Positions 41,501 to 59,449 of a DNA stretch of 64,000 nt are shown here, one piece after another. Position numbers and translations under genes: made by a program. Numbering within the stretch: the first letter of the stretch is position 1; every line of letters starts with the position of its first letter. The notes beneath the pieces were generated by a model. It made no database searches. It was given only the letters and a program-made list of their open reading frames with translations, and had not been told where the DNA came from. Origin of the DNA: Rebecca billardiae RCC1528 (Eukaryota > Haptophyta); the NCBI GenBank assembly GCA_965240325.2, contig OZ251254.1, positions 496,001-560,000 of the forward strand, in the 5' to 3' direction.

Positions 41501-42099
41501 CGCACGGCTCGCTGTCCGGCGCATTGGCCTCGCCGCGCGAGCACGGCTCGTCGTGGGCGGCGGTGCGCCCGGCGACGGCGCCCGCGCGCAAGCACCTGCC
41601 GATGAGCGCGAGCCTCGGCGCCACCAGCGCGGTGAAGGGCGCGCTGCCCGCGCGACACCTCGGTGGAGCGCCCAGCGGCGACCGCGCGTCGCCGCCGCGA
41701 GCCCGCGCCGGTCGGTTCGCGGGCGCGAGCATGGCGGCGGCGCAGCCGGGCGGGGTGCGGCCGCGCACGGCGCCGATGCGCGCGCACCGCGGGCTGCCGC
41801 CGCCGGCGGACGCCCACGCCGGCCAGCTCGCCGCCGACGGCCAGCAGGCGGCGATGCTCGAGCAGCCGAGCAAGCAGCCGCCTGCCGGGAGTGGAGGAGG
41901 CGCTCAGCTGCGCGTCGTCAGCCGCGCGCCGACGCTGCTCGGCGCTGCATCAGGCTCCCAGTCCCAGGCGGCGGACGTTCACGTGGCGCCGGCGCAGGAG
42001 CGTCGTCCGCCGCTGGGCGCGGCGGTGTACCCGCCCTTCACGGGGCAGCTGGCGGCGCGCGGCGCGTCGGTGGTGACGGACCGGCGCTCGACGGGGTGA
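38533..42099 (+). CDS. CNB-domain protein with long coiled coils
   Basis: 1188 residues from ATG 38533 in one frame; a later ATG (38656) is also possible. A CNB domain at about 80-190 has IFAFVRFEAEEVVIRA, WCGMILEGDLEA and the cassette GALIGEVALFFGGHRTASMV. A second, weaker one at about 270-375 has LQLYGYRSGERLLRR and FVLVVLSGSIGYAVG, but no G-E-x-A-L cassette, so it is probably structural. From about 395 onward heptad-rich helices dominate: YERENAALQDSNHHLLGRVA, LEAALRSRGL, SVEAERDSLRHKLDEQAVEL, ERAKTLELHVERLTTELAGA and RAERAEADAAEAREGLAALQ to about 930, interrupted by Gly/Ser linkers. The tail is Ser/Arg/Pro-rich. A cyclic-nucleotide-responsive scaffold, for instance at the cytoskeleton or flagellum, is plausible but unproven. 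Confidence 0.82.
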   Translation: MTSAGSWSSQSYRLHAGWPPPSVAAVGTPALLAATTRAPVGMATRPRQPRPGTAGLPKASLPGTLVKEEGSAHALEMLRTAVGRSRHLDGLSAHALEHLARIFAFVRFEAEEVVIRAREPATWCGMILEGDLEARDDSGTSLSVLGQGALIGEVALFFGGHRTASMVALTPGHLACISSRELHRCLATDPEIGVALMRSLARSALVSVGPKNVESARLAWMGSVSADGTLNTESGETEAGLLRAQLDNWVRSDFGANFELTPAQMREIADELQLYGYRSGERLLRRDGRMDFVLVVLSGSIGYAVGGHVVHTVGRGSMLNARLFVDDHAGSRYDLVGVDGGYVGGLSFGSVEALCARSAELGLSLTKALGCAAVEAVLMEVGTEARVSRPRAKASGMESYLRKKLEAAQAANERRRSLRAGGGGGGDGASSAHVASADELAAERHRTRTAAILAQKYERENAALQDSNHHLLGRVAELEAALRSRGLLKADGSLVSSSVSDEARISSVEAERDSLRHKLDEQAVELDALRARQAEMQAEIDDLEAEVQELSGDGGAEGGGPAAGSEHGWGGAGSPPGSEPGTPSRAASARGRRGSFLPSGSPAARRTAARHNRRRSTRNSVAAATAAGPPLSPDGGRRAGGGGGGGGGSLALTAATERAKTLELHVERLTTELAGAQLAFQDRGRQLLDTVTEAEAMRVDLLRERDARSATQARLHQSLNRLSEVQKHSQLVQHRNVELMQSSGVQVLVVMRALVDVDAERDSLEKELRRQAAAAKEHGLAYRLRVRLLLRRAERAEADAAEAREGLAALQAAARHDWRTELAGARAEAAEARAALQGSLARQRGLSASLAAAEAREREAQDAAVEAALEAEDLGKALGARDARLRALHAQLGASRREIDRIRRRVSLSHDHATTEPLFFALDTMEARVRELESGFGPLLAAGPLGDGGSALTGSDGSRWASPQGSALSGAHAGARPSRRSRSPPPPSGAHGSLSGALASPREHGSSWAAVRPATAPARKHLPMSASLGATSAVKGALPARHLGGAPSGDRASPPRARAGRFAGASMAAAQPGGVRPRTAPMRAHRGLPPPADAHAGQLAADGQQAAMLEQPSKQPPAGSGGGAQLRVVSRAPTLLGAASGSQSQAADVHVAPAQERRPPLGAAVYPPFTGQLAARGASVVTDRRSTG

Positions 42100-42403
42100 C
42101 GCCACACCCGACGCAGTACAATAGCCTCACTCATCCCCGGTACCGGAGTGAGACATCATTGCAGTTTCTTGAGTGAGTCGCATCAAGGGCGTCGCATTGT
42201 CTGGAGCGAGTGTGCTAAAGACACATACATACGCGGAAGGATCCGGTTGCCTCCGCTCCGCCGCCCGTTGCCGGACTGCTGCGCTGGGAGCTGGCGGCCA
42301 GCGCTCCACGCGGCGGAGGGTGGCGGGAACCCAAACGCAGGCGGCGGGCGGCCCAGCTGGCGCCCGGATCTCCGATTCACCGCCGCCGCCGAGCTCGAGC
42401 GCC
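42100..42403. other. Intergenic
   Basis: Upstream region of the four-span membrane protein gene. The frame is open upstream of ATG 42404 back to about 42173, but without an ATG closer to the 5' end in that frame it is treated as leader. Confidence 0.5.
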
Positions 42404-43297
42404 ATGCTGCGGCAGGTCGACGACTGGTTCGTGACGCTGGAGAACCGGCTCGACCGGGTCACGCCCGCCGATCGCTCGCTCTGCGGCCTCAGCTTGCGTA
42501 ACGCCGTGATGGCCGGCGCGGTGCTGATGGCGGTGATGGGCTGCTACTTTCTCATCCTCTCGCCCTACTCGATGATCAGGGCTGCGCACTCGCTGTTCAA
42601 CACGCGGAACCAGGGCGTGATGGCGGAGTGGGCCTTCGTCTACGTCCACCTCTACCTCATCTGCCTGCACCTCCTCACAACCGTCTTCCTGCTCTACGCC
42701 GTGCCGCTCTCCGTGCTCGCGTGCCGCTCGGCGTATTTGCACGAGACGAAGTACCTGCGCTCGTACTTCAGGATGAACGTGCAGGTGCGCGCGGGGCGTG
42801 CGCGCGCGGCGTCGCGACGCCCACCCGCCGCGCCCACGCCGCGCCCACGCCGCGCCCACGCCGCGCGCCGCCTGCTCTCGCGCGCGCCGCCCGACCGCGC
42901 ACTGCTCTGTGCGCGCCGCCGACCCGCGTGTCGTCAGACGGTGCTTCTGGTGGTGATGGGCGCGTTCTTCAACCTGCTGCTCGACAACACGGTGTGCATG
43001 ATGCACGGCGTGCCGATCGACGAGCCCGACTCGTACTACGCCGGGCCCGGCGGGTACGACCCCAGCGACGACGAGCACTGCAATTTCGGCAGCAATCTGT
43101 TCAAGCTCGTAGCTTTTGGCGGCTTTGCGGTGCTCTATGTGTATTTGGCGTGGATTACGTACTGCTACCGGCGCGAGCAGGAGCAGGGGTCGCAGCTCGA
43201 CGACGACGTGGTGCACATGGCGGAGGCCGCCGCGGCCGACATGCGGCGCGACCGCCCCATCGCGCCCATTGGGCCTGCGGGCGATGTCGAGCTGTGA
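42404..43297 (+). CDS. Small four-span membrane protein, unknown
   Basis: Exons 42404-42784 and 42938-43297 (intron 153 nt, GT-AG, phase 0) give 246 residues. The first exon has two hydrophobic spans (AVMAGAVLMAVMGCYFLILS; YVHLYLICLHLLTTVFLLYA, continuing VPLSVLAC). The second exon has two more (TVLLVVMGAFFNLLLDNTVC; KLVAFGGFAVLYVYLAWITY). Between spans 3 and 4 is a polar loop with DEPDSYYAGPGGYDPSDDEH. The C-terminal tail is charged and Ala-rich. The hairpin topology is tetraspan-like but no tetraspanin CCG motif is present. Start ATG 42404 follows a purine-poor GAGCGCC context. No family recognised. Confidence 0.75.
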   Translation: MLRQVDDWFVTLENRLDRVTPADRSLCGLSLRNAVMAGAVLMAVMGCYFLILSPYSMIRAAHSLFNTRNQGVMAEWAFVYVHLYLICLHLLTTVFLLYAVPLSVLACRSAYLHETKYLRSYFRMNVQVRAGRARAASRRPPAAPTPRPRRAHAARRLLSRAPPDRALLCARRRPACRQTVLLVVMGAFFNLLLDNTVCMMHGVPIDEPDSYYAGPGGYDPSDDEHCNFGSNLFKLVAFGGFAVLYVYLAWITYCYRREQEQGSQLDDDVVHMAEAAAADMRRDRPIAPIGPAGDVEL

Positions 43298-44162
43298 GCG
43301 CGCGCGCTGCCGGCTCGCCTCAGAACGGCCAGGCTGCGCGGCTCAGGCTGCGCGGCTCAGGACGGCCACTGCACGACTGGGGCGCCGGCGGGACCGGCTC
43401 ACACGTGCGCGCGCCCGCTCGTGGTGGCGGCCATCGTCACCCTGTGCATGCCCTTCCCGATCTGCTGGGAATATCCACGCTACCGGCGCTCAGCAGCAGA
43501 ATCCCTCGCACAGGGTCCGAGCAGCTAGCTGAGCTCACTGCTCAGCCGCATGATCTCCGGAGGCCGGATGGCCGATCCCGCGGGGACGCGGAGCGGACGT
43601 GACGCATGTATGGCTGCGGATGCCACGTGCTGTAACGCGTACGACGTCGTCGCGCGTCGTGCTGATCGGAGTACTCTGTGTCGCGATAAGCAGCTGATCA
43701 GGCAGGCTGATGGCGCCAACTATATATCAGCATCAGTATCGGGCTGGCGGCCGCTGAGCACCCGCGGTCTGGCGGCCCGCGACGCGGCCCGGGCCGTGCC
43801 GCTGACTCGCTGTCGCCGACTCGCTGAGTGACGGAGGCTCGGTGTCACCGGGCCGAGTCCGCCCGAACTCATCAGTCGTCGCCGGACCGATCGACTGACG
43901 ACAGATTATCAATCTGCTGCCGATCGATGCCACTTTGAAACGTTAACGAGTCCCGTTGTCGTTGCAAGCCGCGCAAGTCGTCGCGCGCGGCCCTCTGCGG
44001 CGACTGCGGAGTGCGGTCAGACGAGTGCGGTCAGACGTGAGACGGATCGATCCGACACGCGTGGTCTCTAAGTGGCCCGCGCGCGCGCGAACAAGTGGGC
44101 CCCGACGTACGCAGGCAGCACAGGCGGGGCCCGCTGCACGCCCCAGTCGCGCCCAGGCAGCC
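43298..44162. other. Intergenic, convergent 3' ends
   Basis: Between the 3' ends of the four-span protein gene (+) and the 44163-45222 gene (-). A short ACTATATATCAG AT-run lies at about 43720. No gene seen. Confidence 0.6.
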
Positions 44163-45222
44163 TCACGCGTGAAGCAGCGACCCCGTGTCATCCGCACTGG
44201 CCGCGGCCTGCAAGGGCTGCGTCGGCCGACCTGCCTCCGGCGGCCCCGCCGCCGCTGCGCTGCCCCGCCGCCGCTCGACGCGGAGCTTCTCCGCCACCTT
44301 GAGCTCGCGGCGCTGCTGCAGCAGCCGGCCGATCCGCTCGCCGAGCTGCTCGGCGTACTGCGCCTCGATCAGCGTGTACGGCTGCCCGCGCCACGCCTCG
44401 GACGGGCCGCCCATCCCGCCGCCGCAGAGGAGCAAGCCGCGCAGCCGACTCAGTAGCAGCTCCGCTGGCGTGTCCACGCCCCTCGCCTGCCGGGGGCGGG
44501 GCGCGGCGCGGGCGTGAGCGAGCGAGCGCTCGGGCGGCGCGGCGCGGGCGTCGCGCGCTCTCCCGGGCACGCACCACGCGCAGCTCGGCCACGTCCTTGG
44601 CGTGCGCGTGCGACGGGTGCGACCAGGCGAGCCAGAAGCGATAGCGCTCGTGAGGCCGCACTGACTCGAGCGGCACGGATACCTCCCCCTGCGAGGTGGC
44701 GAGGAGCATGGTGCAGTTGGCGCCGCCGGGGAGGAAGCGGCTGATGTCGCGCGGCGTCCTGCGCACGTGCACGTCCAGCCCGAGCAGCAGCGGCGCCTTC
44801 TCCTGCGCCTGCCCCGGGAACGGCAGCAGCTTCCGAAAGACGAACCAGCGGCGCCCGCTTGCCGCGGGCCCGGTGTAGAGGATGGCGACGGGTCCGAGCT
44901 GGTCGGCCCAGCCGGGCACGCCGGGGAGCGCGTGGAACGTCACGTTCTGCCCGAGGCCCTTCACGTACATGCGGTCCGACGGCTCGACCACCTTGTACAC
45001 GAGCCGGTAGCGCATCGCCGGCACCCGAGCGTAATGGATCCACGGCGGCACGCTCGCAAACCAGTGGTCCGAGCCCTCGGACTCATTGACGACGGCCTGG
45101 ACGAAGCGGGTAGCCTGGATGGACGCGCGCAGCAGCTGCTTCGCCTCGCTGAGCGACGACGTCGTCTTATCTGGCGCCAGCGGCGGGTGCGACGCCGCCG
45201 GGGCGGCCGCCTCTGCTGCCAT
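44163..45222 (-). CDS. Unknown two-exon protein
   Basis: Exon 1 (45222-44575) and exon 2 (44486-44163) give 323 residues from ATG 45222; the donor could equally be three bases upstream (44578), both in phase 0. The N-terminus is Ala/Pro-rich, then SEAKQLLRASIQATRFVQAV. A beta-rich core follows (YARVPAMRYRLVYKVVEPSD, NVTFHALPGVPGWADQLGPV, RRWFVFRKLLPFPG, YRFWLAWSHPSHAHAKDVAE), which could be a jelly-roll or lipid-transfer-like domain. Exon 2 is helical (PYTLIEAQYAEQLGERIGRL, LKVAEKLRVERRRG). No signal peptide or membrane span. It shares a 282-bp divergent promoter region with the polytopic membrane protein gene. Family not recognised. Confidence 0.65.
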
Positions 45223-45504
45223 ATTGGCGAGCGCCAAAAAAGCGGGTAGGCCGGCGGAGGACGGTTACATGCGCGCCCTCGATAAACCTTCTCGCCCAAC
45301 GGCCGCTGTTCCATTTCGGGCACGACGCACGACCAATAGATATCGGCTTTGGGCCGATTTGCCGATGCTCGCGTATGAAGACTTATTCGGGCTGGTGGTA
45401 CCCGCCTATTATTGTCGGCCGACTCAAGACGCCATCGCCCAGCTTGCAGGGCCCCGCCCGCCCGCCTACACCGGCCGGCGCGCGCGTGCGCGCGGTGTGC
45501 CGCG
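45223..45504. promoter_or_regulatory. Divergent promoter region
   Basis: 282 bp between two divergent starts (45222 minus, 45505 plus), AT-richer than the flanking exons. No specific element recognised. Confidence 0.45.
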
Positions 45505-47370
45505 ATGCAGGACTTCGAGCATGCGTTCGATGCGCGCGTGCTCACGAAGGAGTTCGTCGTCACCCTTGACGACGTCGAGCTCGAGGACGCGCGCGACGAC
45601 ATGGCCGGGCTCATCCAGCGGTACCAACAGCACTTTGAGAGCGTCAACGGCCGCGCGCCGCAGCGCACGGAGATGGCGCCGGTCGCGCTCGAGCTGCGCG
45701 CGCTGGTGAACGTGACGAACGAGAAGAAGCGTCGCACCACCAAGCGCGTCGAGGACGCCGGCAAGCGCAACGCCCGCGACGCAGGCCGCGCTCCCACCTC
45801 CGCCATGGCCTCGCTCGGCGCGGATCAGGCGCAGGGCGCCGCGCTCACGAATGAGATCGTGCAGGTGCGCCGCGCCGCCGCGCGCGCGTGGGCCGGGCGG
45901 CACGGTGGTGGCATCGCGCGCGCTCAGCCGCCCCGCGCGCCCACCCCGCACCGCACGCGCCGGCGCCACCGCAGAGCGCGCAGGCGCGTGACGCCGCGGC
46001 CGTGGGCGCGACGGGCTCCGCCGCGGGCGACGGCGTGCAGAACGCGGGCGCGACGTCTTCGCTGGTGGACTCGGCGGACGTCGCGCGCGGGCGCGAGCAG
46101 CGCCCGCCCTCCGTCGGCATGAGCTCCGTGCAGAACCCCTTGGAGGGCTGCTGCGACGCGTTTACTCGCTTCTTACCCGGATCCGGGTACGGCGCGCGCG
46201 CGCGCGCTTGGATCTTGCCGCCGGCGCGGGGTCTGTGGCGGCGGCGGCGCCGCCCGGCGCGCGCGCGTGGCCCACGCGCCGCACCACCGCCCCCCTCCCC
46301 CTCGCCCGCGCGCGCGCTCCGCGCCGCGCAGCACGCTCGAGCTCGCGGTGAACTGGCTGCAATACCTCGCGCTCACGACCACGCTGATTATCGAGGGCGC
46401 GAATATCCGCGGGATCCGGATCAACGCGGACTGGGTGGCGGACTGGCAGGTGCGCGCGGCGCCGCGCGCGTCTGCCCGCGCCCCGCGCGGCGCGCCAGGG
46501 CTGCCTGTCCCTCCGCCCGTCGCGCGCGCGCGCGCGCGCGCGCGCATGCGCGGCGCCGCGCGCGCGCCCTCAGCGCGCGCGCCCGCCCCGCGCGCCCGCC
46601 CCGCGCGCGCGCAGTTCTACATGGCGTGGACCGCGCTCTTCAACTTCGACTTTGAGCTGCTGGCGCAGTACTACTCGGAGCTCGCGATCCTCGCGGACAT
46701 CTCGTGGAACGTGCGCCACCTCACGCTCACCGTGCTCGTGCCGCTCGTGTTCTCGTTCACGACTGTGCTCCTGATCAAGGACCTGCCGTCGACGGTGTGG
46801 ATCGTGGTGCTGACGGCGTCGATCATCGCAACGATCTTCACCGTCGCGGCGAAGGCGCTGCTCGACGAGCAGGCGAGCAACCCGGTGCGCGCGCGCGCGC
46901 CCGCGCGCGCGCCGCCCGCCCGGCGCGGCTGCTCACGGCGCGCGCGCGCGCTCGCGCCGCCGCCCGCCGCCGCGCCCGCCGCCGCGCCCGACGCTGCGCC
47001 GCGCACGGCCGCGCAGCAATACGCAAAGTACCTCGAGACGACGGACTACGTGCTGTACCTCTCGGTCGCCGGGCTGTTCGTCTGCCTCTGCTCGTACGCG
47101 GTGAAGAAGGTGCTGCTCCTGCGCGAGGAGAACAGGGCGCTGCTGTACGAGATCGACGAGATGCGATCTGGAGATTTTGCGGGAGACGCGCGCGGCCTGG
47201 GGTACGGACTCATCTCGGTGGGCTCGTCGCCGGTGTCCACGCCGCGCTCGTCGGTGTCCAACTCGCCCGTGGGCACGCCGCGCCGCACGCCGCGCTCCGC
47301 CGCCACGCCGCGCGCCTCGCAGGCCGCCACGCCGCGCTCGTCGCACGGCGGCGGCACCCCTCGCTCTGTG

Positions 47371-47406
<36 letters not shown>

Positions 47407-49494
47407 AAGTACGCTCTCGCGCTGCCGGCGGGCGACGGCGGCAGGCCGCAGCGCGCGTCGCACGCGGGCACGCCGCGCGGCCTCGGCGAGGCCGCCATCC
47501 GCCCCGCGCGCGACTCCAACGCCTCGGACGTCGACCAGCAGCTCGCGCTCGCGCTGGAGCAGTCGATTGCGTACGCTCCTCCCACGACTGCGATCGTGCG
47601 GAACTCGGTGGTGCTTATGCTGCTCGGCGTGGTGGGCGCGCTCGCGCTGCTCCGCGCGCTCGTGCCGTGGCTCTTCCTGCCGCGGCTGCCGCGCGTCGTC
47701 GCCGAGGGCGTCGCGGGCGCCGCCCTCGGCGCGTTCGGCCTGATGGCGCTGGTCATGGCGTCGTCCATGTTCCGCGCGGGGCGGCGCGTGCTTGAGCATC
47801 TGACGCTCACGTTTCGCTCCTACTACATCGGCTTCCTGCTGATCGTGCTGCAGGTGCTGTACATCCCGGTGACCAAGTCGCTGCTCTCGGTGTGGAACTG
47901 CGAGGACACCACGTGCGCGCGCGGCGAGTGGTACCCGGTCGCCTCCCCCTCGCTCGTCGATCAGACTGAGGACGTCGGGCTTGCGACTCTGCAGGCCGTC
48001 TCTGGCGAGTGCGAGCCCTGCCCCTTCTACGCGCGCACGGCGTACACGAACGCGTCGGGCACGGGGTTCGGGCTGTGCCCGATCGGCGGCGCGCTCTGCC
48101 CGGGCTCGACGACGCTGCGCCTCAAGGCGAGCCGCAACCTCGACTGCCACGCCGAGGTGTGGCCCTTCCACGGCATCGCCTCCTTGCTGATGCTGCTCTG
48201 CTTCACAATCGGCACGCCCTACCTGTACGGCCACCTGATCCGGGAGCACGCCGCGCGGTATCTGATGCTCCCCGCCGACCCCGCGGCGGACGAGGACGAC
48301 CAGTGGGCGTGGCGCGTGCAGCTCTCCTCGTCCAACAAGGCGAAGAACCTCTACGGCGACTTTGAGTACCGCTGGCGCTACTACAAGCTGTTTGTGCTTC
48401 TGCAGAAGCTTCTGCTGGTCACCACACTGATCTACGCCATCGACTTCCCCCTGGCGGCGGCGGGCATCTTCGCGGCGATCCACGGGACGTTCGCGATCAT
48501 CAACGCGTGGGCGCGGCCGTACCTCGACCCGCGGCCGGACATGCTCGCCATCGCCGTCGGCGTCGTCTCCACCTTCAACCCCATCATGGCGTGCGCGGCG
48601 TTTGCGGGCGTGGGCGCGCCGGGCTGGATGGGGTTTGCGATGCTCGTGATCAACCTGGTCGTGCCGCTGGGATTCCTGGCGGCGGGGTTCGCGATGCGCG
48701 GCGCGCAGCGCGGGCGCAAGGCGCGCGAGGCGGAGCGCCGCGCCGCCGCCGCCGCGAGCAACGACGAGGACACCGAGTGGGACCCGAACGCCGACGGCGT
48801 CCGGCTGCGCAGGCGGCAGGTGCGGGCGGCGCGCGGCGCGGCGCGGCGCGGGCGGCGCGCGGCTGGCGCTGCCAGCGCGCGCCGCCGGTGGGCGGGCCGC
48901 CTCCCGCGCGCTCGGCGCGCGCTCTGAGCGGGCGCGCGGCGCGACCGCCCCGCCCCGCCCTCCCGCCCCGCCCCGCCGGCGCAGGTCGAGCGCGGGATCA
49001 ACGAGTACACGCTGCGCTTCCTTGTGAACTTCTTTGCGGTCGTGGTCGTCATGTGCTTCGTCTCCGGCGCCGTGATCTTGCTGGGCGTGTTCTACGAGAC
49101 GGTGCGCACGCCGGTGGTGGGCACGACGACGGACGAGTCGCTGCCGATCAACGTGGAGGAGTGCGTGATCGAGCAGACCGTCGAGTCGCTCGAGTTTGTC
49201 GGATACAGCAGCTGGGACGAGTTCACCCGACACTGCTGCTGCATGGCGCGACCGCACTCGGGCGACGTCCCGCTGACCGAGCTGTGGGCGTGCGAGAACG
49301 GGCTGTACAAGGAGCGGCAGCGGCGGGCGCGCGACGCGGACGCGGTCTCGCCCGGCCGGTACTTCTGCGCGACCGACTTCCTCAAGTACGAGAATGGTAC
49401 GCTCACAAAAAGCGGGCAGCAGCCGTACTACGACGAGACGCGCCGACGGTTCGCGGTCGAGTTTGACGGCGAGGTGCTGTACGACTACTGGTAG
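45505..49494 (+). CDS. Large polytopic membrane protein, TRP-channel-like protist family
   Basis: Exons 45505-45864, 45984-46186, 46332-46449, 46615-46884, 47017-48819 and 48985-49494 join in phase to 1087 residues. The second exon may instead begin at 45975. About twelve hydrophobic spans are visible, e.g. LTLTVLVPLVFSFTTVLLIK, TVWIVVLTASIIATIFTVAA, VLYLSVAGLFVCLCSYAVKK, SYYIGFLLIVLQVLYIPVTK and LRFLVNFFAVVVVMCFVSGA. Between spans lies a Ser/Thr-Pro-Arg-rich cytoplasmic loop (SPVSTPRSSVSNSPVGTPRR, from about residue 390). A Cys-rich extracellular loop with CEPCPFYARTAYTNASGTGF, LCPIGGALCPG resembles the ephrin-receptor-like GCC2/GCC3 modules of protist membrane proteins. NLYGDFEYRWRYYKLFVLLQ is the usual signature next to the last spans in that family. 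Transport or sensing function is not proven. The coding-strand introns are packed with CG dinucleotide runs. Confidence 0.78.
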
Positions 49495-49928
49495 CGCGCG
49501 AGCGTCGGGATGGAGCGAGGGGCGGTGGAAGGCACGGGAGGGCGGCGCTCGCGGGCGCCTGGCCGCGGGGCGGGGGGGGGTGTTCGCCCGCCGCCAGCCA
49601 TCGTAAATGCGTTCAGCCCGGACGGCGAGCACACCGCCAGATGCCCAGATATCCTGAGATCCGTGGACGTGGGCGCATTTTCGTCAGGCTGGACCAAGTA
49701 CAGTATTTTAATCCGGAGACCGGCCGGGGCTGGTAGGTTCCTCGCGGAGATCAGGGACGCGGATGCCGTCGAGCGCCACCTCGAACTCGGTTGCTCATTG
49801 GGCGCTCGGGGCCGCCGTTCGTGGGCGGCACCCAGGCATTGGCCACCGAGGCGTCAAGGGGCGCCCATCACTTCGCGCCGCGTCTCCTGGCCCGCGCGCA
49901 CGCGCGGGCGCAGCCCACCGCTCGTCGA
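49495..49928. other. Intergenic
   Basis: 3' flank of the polytopic protein gene and 5' leader of the TRPC4AP-like gene. Open frames reach back from 49929 without an earlier in-frame ATG. Nothing else seen. Confidence 0.55.
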
Positions 49929-56713
<6,785 letters not shown>

Positions 56714-59449
56714 GCGGGCGGGCGGCGCGCTCACCGCGCGCGCGCGCGCGCGCGCGCCTCTGGGCGCTGGCAGCAGTCGCGGCCGCTGGCTGGGCGCGCG
56801 GCCCGCGAGGCGCGCAGCTGGCGGGCGCTGCGCGCGCCAAGACGCCACGGGCTGCCGGCAAGGTCACCCGAGCCAGCCGCTGAGTGCCACTGACTGATCC
56901 GGCACTCTCTGCGGGAGCCGCGCACCCGCGAGAGCGGTCGCGGTACACCCGGCATTCCGCCCGCCGCTGCCCGCTGCGGATCGTCGTCGTCGCATGCGCT
57001 GTAGACATCGACGCCATAGTATCATCAGTAGGTACCGCCGCGTGCATGTCATACAGCTGTGCTCGTCGTCGTAGTCAGCACGCACCGTACTCTACTCGCA
57101 ACGAGTGCCACTGAGTACTCACTGTACTGACTCCGGGCTGACCGCGTTCGCAGCCTGCACCGTGGTCAGTCGTCGTTGCCGTGCCCGCGCGGCGCGGCGG
57201 CTACTGTGCCTGCCTGAGGCGCTGTGGCCGCCACGTCCGCGCGCCCGCGCCCGCGCGGGCGCGCCTGCGCCTGTCGGGAGTGCGGTGATATACATATATA
57301 CAGTCCCCTCAACAATTGGTTACCCTTGTGTTTAGCTGTCTATACCAGCTCAGTCACTGTTTGAGGCCCACTGCTGCATGCTATCTGTTACTGCACCTAT
57401 AGCCCTCACAGACCAGGTGGGTATGAGCTGGGCGGGTGTGTGGGCTGAGTCAGTCAGATAAATTGAATGCAGGTGCACAACCGGCTGACGGGTGCTGCGC
57501 GGGGGTGCTGGACCACCACGAGGGCAGGCTGGGATGGAAATTCACCCCCTGAGCAGGCTATGGGCTGGCTGGCTGGGAGTGTAGCAGCTGTATAGTGGGC
57601 CCTGGCGCTGCAGCTGGATGGCCTTTGATACTGCCTAGCAGCCAGCCTAGCAGCACAGCCTGGCGTGAGCAGTGCGGTTTCAGTGCGCAGGCCACGTCTC
57701 TGCGGGTGGTGGTCGGGGAATGGCCACCACAGTGCACCAGATGCACCTAGCCTGCCAGCGGCCCACCTGCTGATTGGGTATGCCCTGTAGCACAGCACAC
57801 GAGGCTCCGCCGAAAATCAGCGGCGCGCTGTGCTACAGGCTGGGCTGAAAGGGGTGTGGGAGCCAGTCGAGAGCCTGTCGGCCACTGTCACGTCCGAGCT
57901 GGCCGGCTTCACGTGCTGCCCAGAGGAGTCCTCCAATTGTCACTCACCCGGCTGAAGTCATGATGGGTGGGTGCAGCTCGACCGAATGGAGAGTGCTGGG
58001 GCCGCAGGTGCCCGTCATGCAAGCCTAGGCGGCCAGGAGAAGGTGTGATGTGCAGGTGTGCTCTCCATAGGGTAATTTATTGTTGAGAGGACTGTAGTAT
58101 ATATATAGCGCAGATATTGACATCCGCGCGTGCTGATATCTGGGCGCGCGCGCCGCGTCACTCACGCTCCCAGCCAGCAGGGCTCCCGCGTCGCAGCAGT
58201 CACTCTGCAGTCAGCAGACGACCGCCACTGTCCGCCAGACGACGGCGTTTGAGCGCTCGGCTGCTGATGACTCACAGAACACGGTCATCATCATCTGCTG
58301 AGCCGCACCGCCGCGCGTGCAGCCGGCCAGCCGCTGCGCCGACGGCACTCTCTGCCTGACAAACTCGTCCGACTCTGATCGCGGTACCGTCATTCAATCT
58401 AACAGCAGCGCTCAGTATCATCGGCGTATAGCACGCCGACTGTGCGTATATAGTCTTGTGCTGTACCGTGTACGGTTAAGCCGAGCCACGTGGCCCGGTA
58501 CTCACGTGCTGCGTCACGCCTCCCATCGGGACGCGGCGCGCGCCGCACCATCTTTCACTCTGAGCTCGGTCACAGCGCGTCGACCGGCGCCGACGTCCGC
58601 CCGACCCCAGCCGACGTGGCTGCGGCGGAGCCAGCCCCGCGTTGCGCTACCCTTCGCACAGAAGACGTCGCACGGCTTACGCCAAGTGGCACCAGCCTCC
58701 CGAAATCCGACAGGTGGTTGACGCGGCAGTCCGCGATGCGTGTGCGACTGTCCAGAGTCGGGGGGAGCGACAAGGCTGGGCATCAGAGGTCCGGCCTCAA
58801 CGTGGGGCGCACGTGCACGACGCGATACTGCTGACCCAGCAAGGCCGCGCGCTCGCCGGTCCAAGCCCACAAGCTGGCACCGCGCCCGGGCCAATTGTTC
58901 AGCGGCCAGCGCTCGCGAAAGGGCATCTATCAGGGAATCTCGCGTAATTGCTCTCGGGCGGTGAGCTGCCCGGGCTAATTGTCACTACAGATCCGTTATG
59001 CTCTTTTACCCGGGTTTCAGGGGGTCCTCGCCGGACGGATGGATGCAAGGACTCCCGCGCTCGCTCGGCTCGGGCCCGGCGCGGCGGGAAAGACGGTCAG
59101 TCAAGCTGGCTTCACTTCTTGATTATTCTGTACTTCAGCGTAGTGCCGTGCGCCGCCGGGTGTCCGTGCTAGGTGACCACTATGGGCGGCGATGATAAGC
59201 GTAATCTACAGCGGGGGAGCGCGCCGTCGCCATCTTCTGGCTCGGCTGCCGGCCCGTCGAGCGCCGCCCTGACAAGCGTGGGATGCCAGGGCGGTGCCTG
59301 ACGCCGTGTAGCGCCACGGCGTTCATGTCGGCGGCGGACTGTCATCACGGTAGCCGACTCAGCATTCTCAGATTCGGGACTGACGGGCGTGCGCGGCACA
59401 GACGCGCGCGTGCGCGGCGCGTTGATGCGTGACAACTCGGCGCGCCGGA
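56714..59449. other. Gene-free region
   Basis: 2.7 kb of balanced composition without a supported gene. It contains TATATA-type runs at about 57290, 58095 and 58443 and the hairpin at 57784-57839. Short frames do not show the coding bias of this genome. Confidence 0.6.
57784..57839. repeat. 13-bp stem hairpin
   Basis: CCTGTAGCACAGC (57784-57796) pairs perfectly with GCTGTGCTACAGG (57827-57839) around a 30-nt loop. Could be a small structured RNA or a transposon remnant. Confidence 0.75.

Noticed and set aside
46933-49632. 899-codon antisense frame over the polytopic membrane protein gene
   Set aside because: Arg/His/Ala-rich without a domain; the sense strand has clear membrane spans and matched splice sites.
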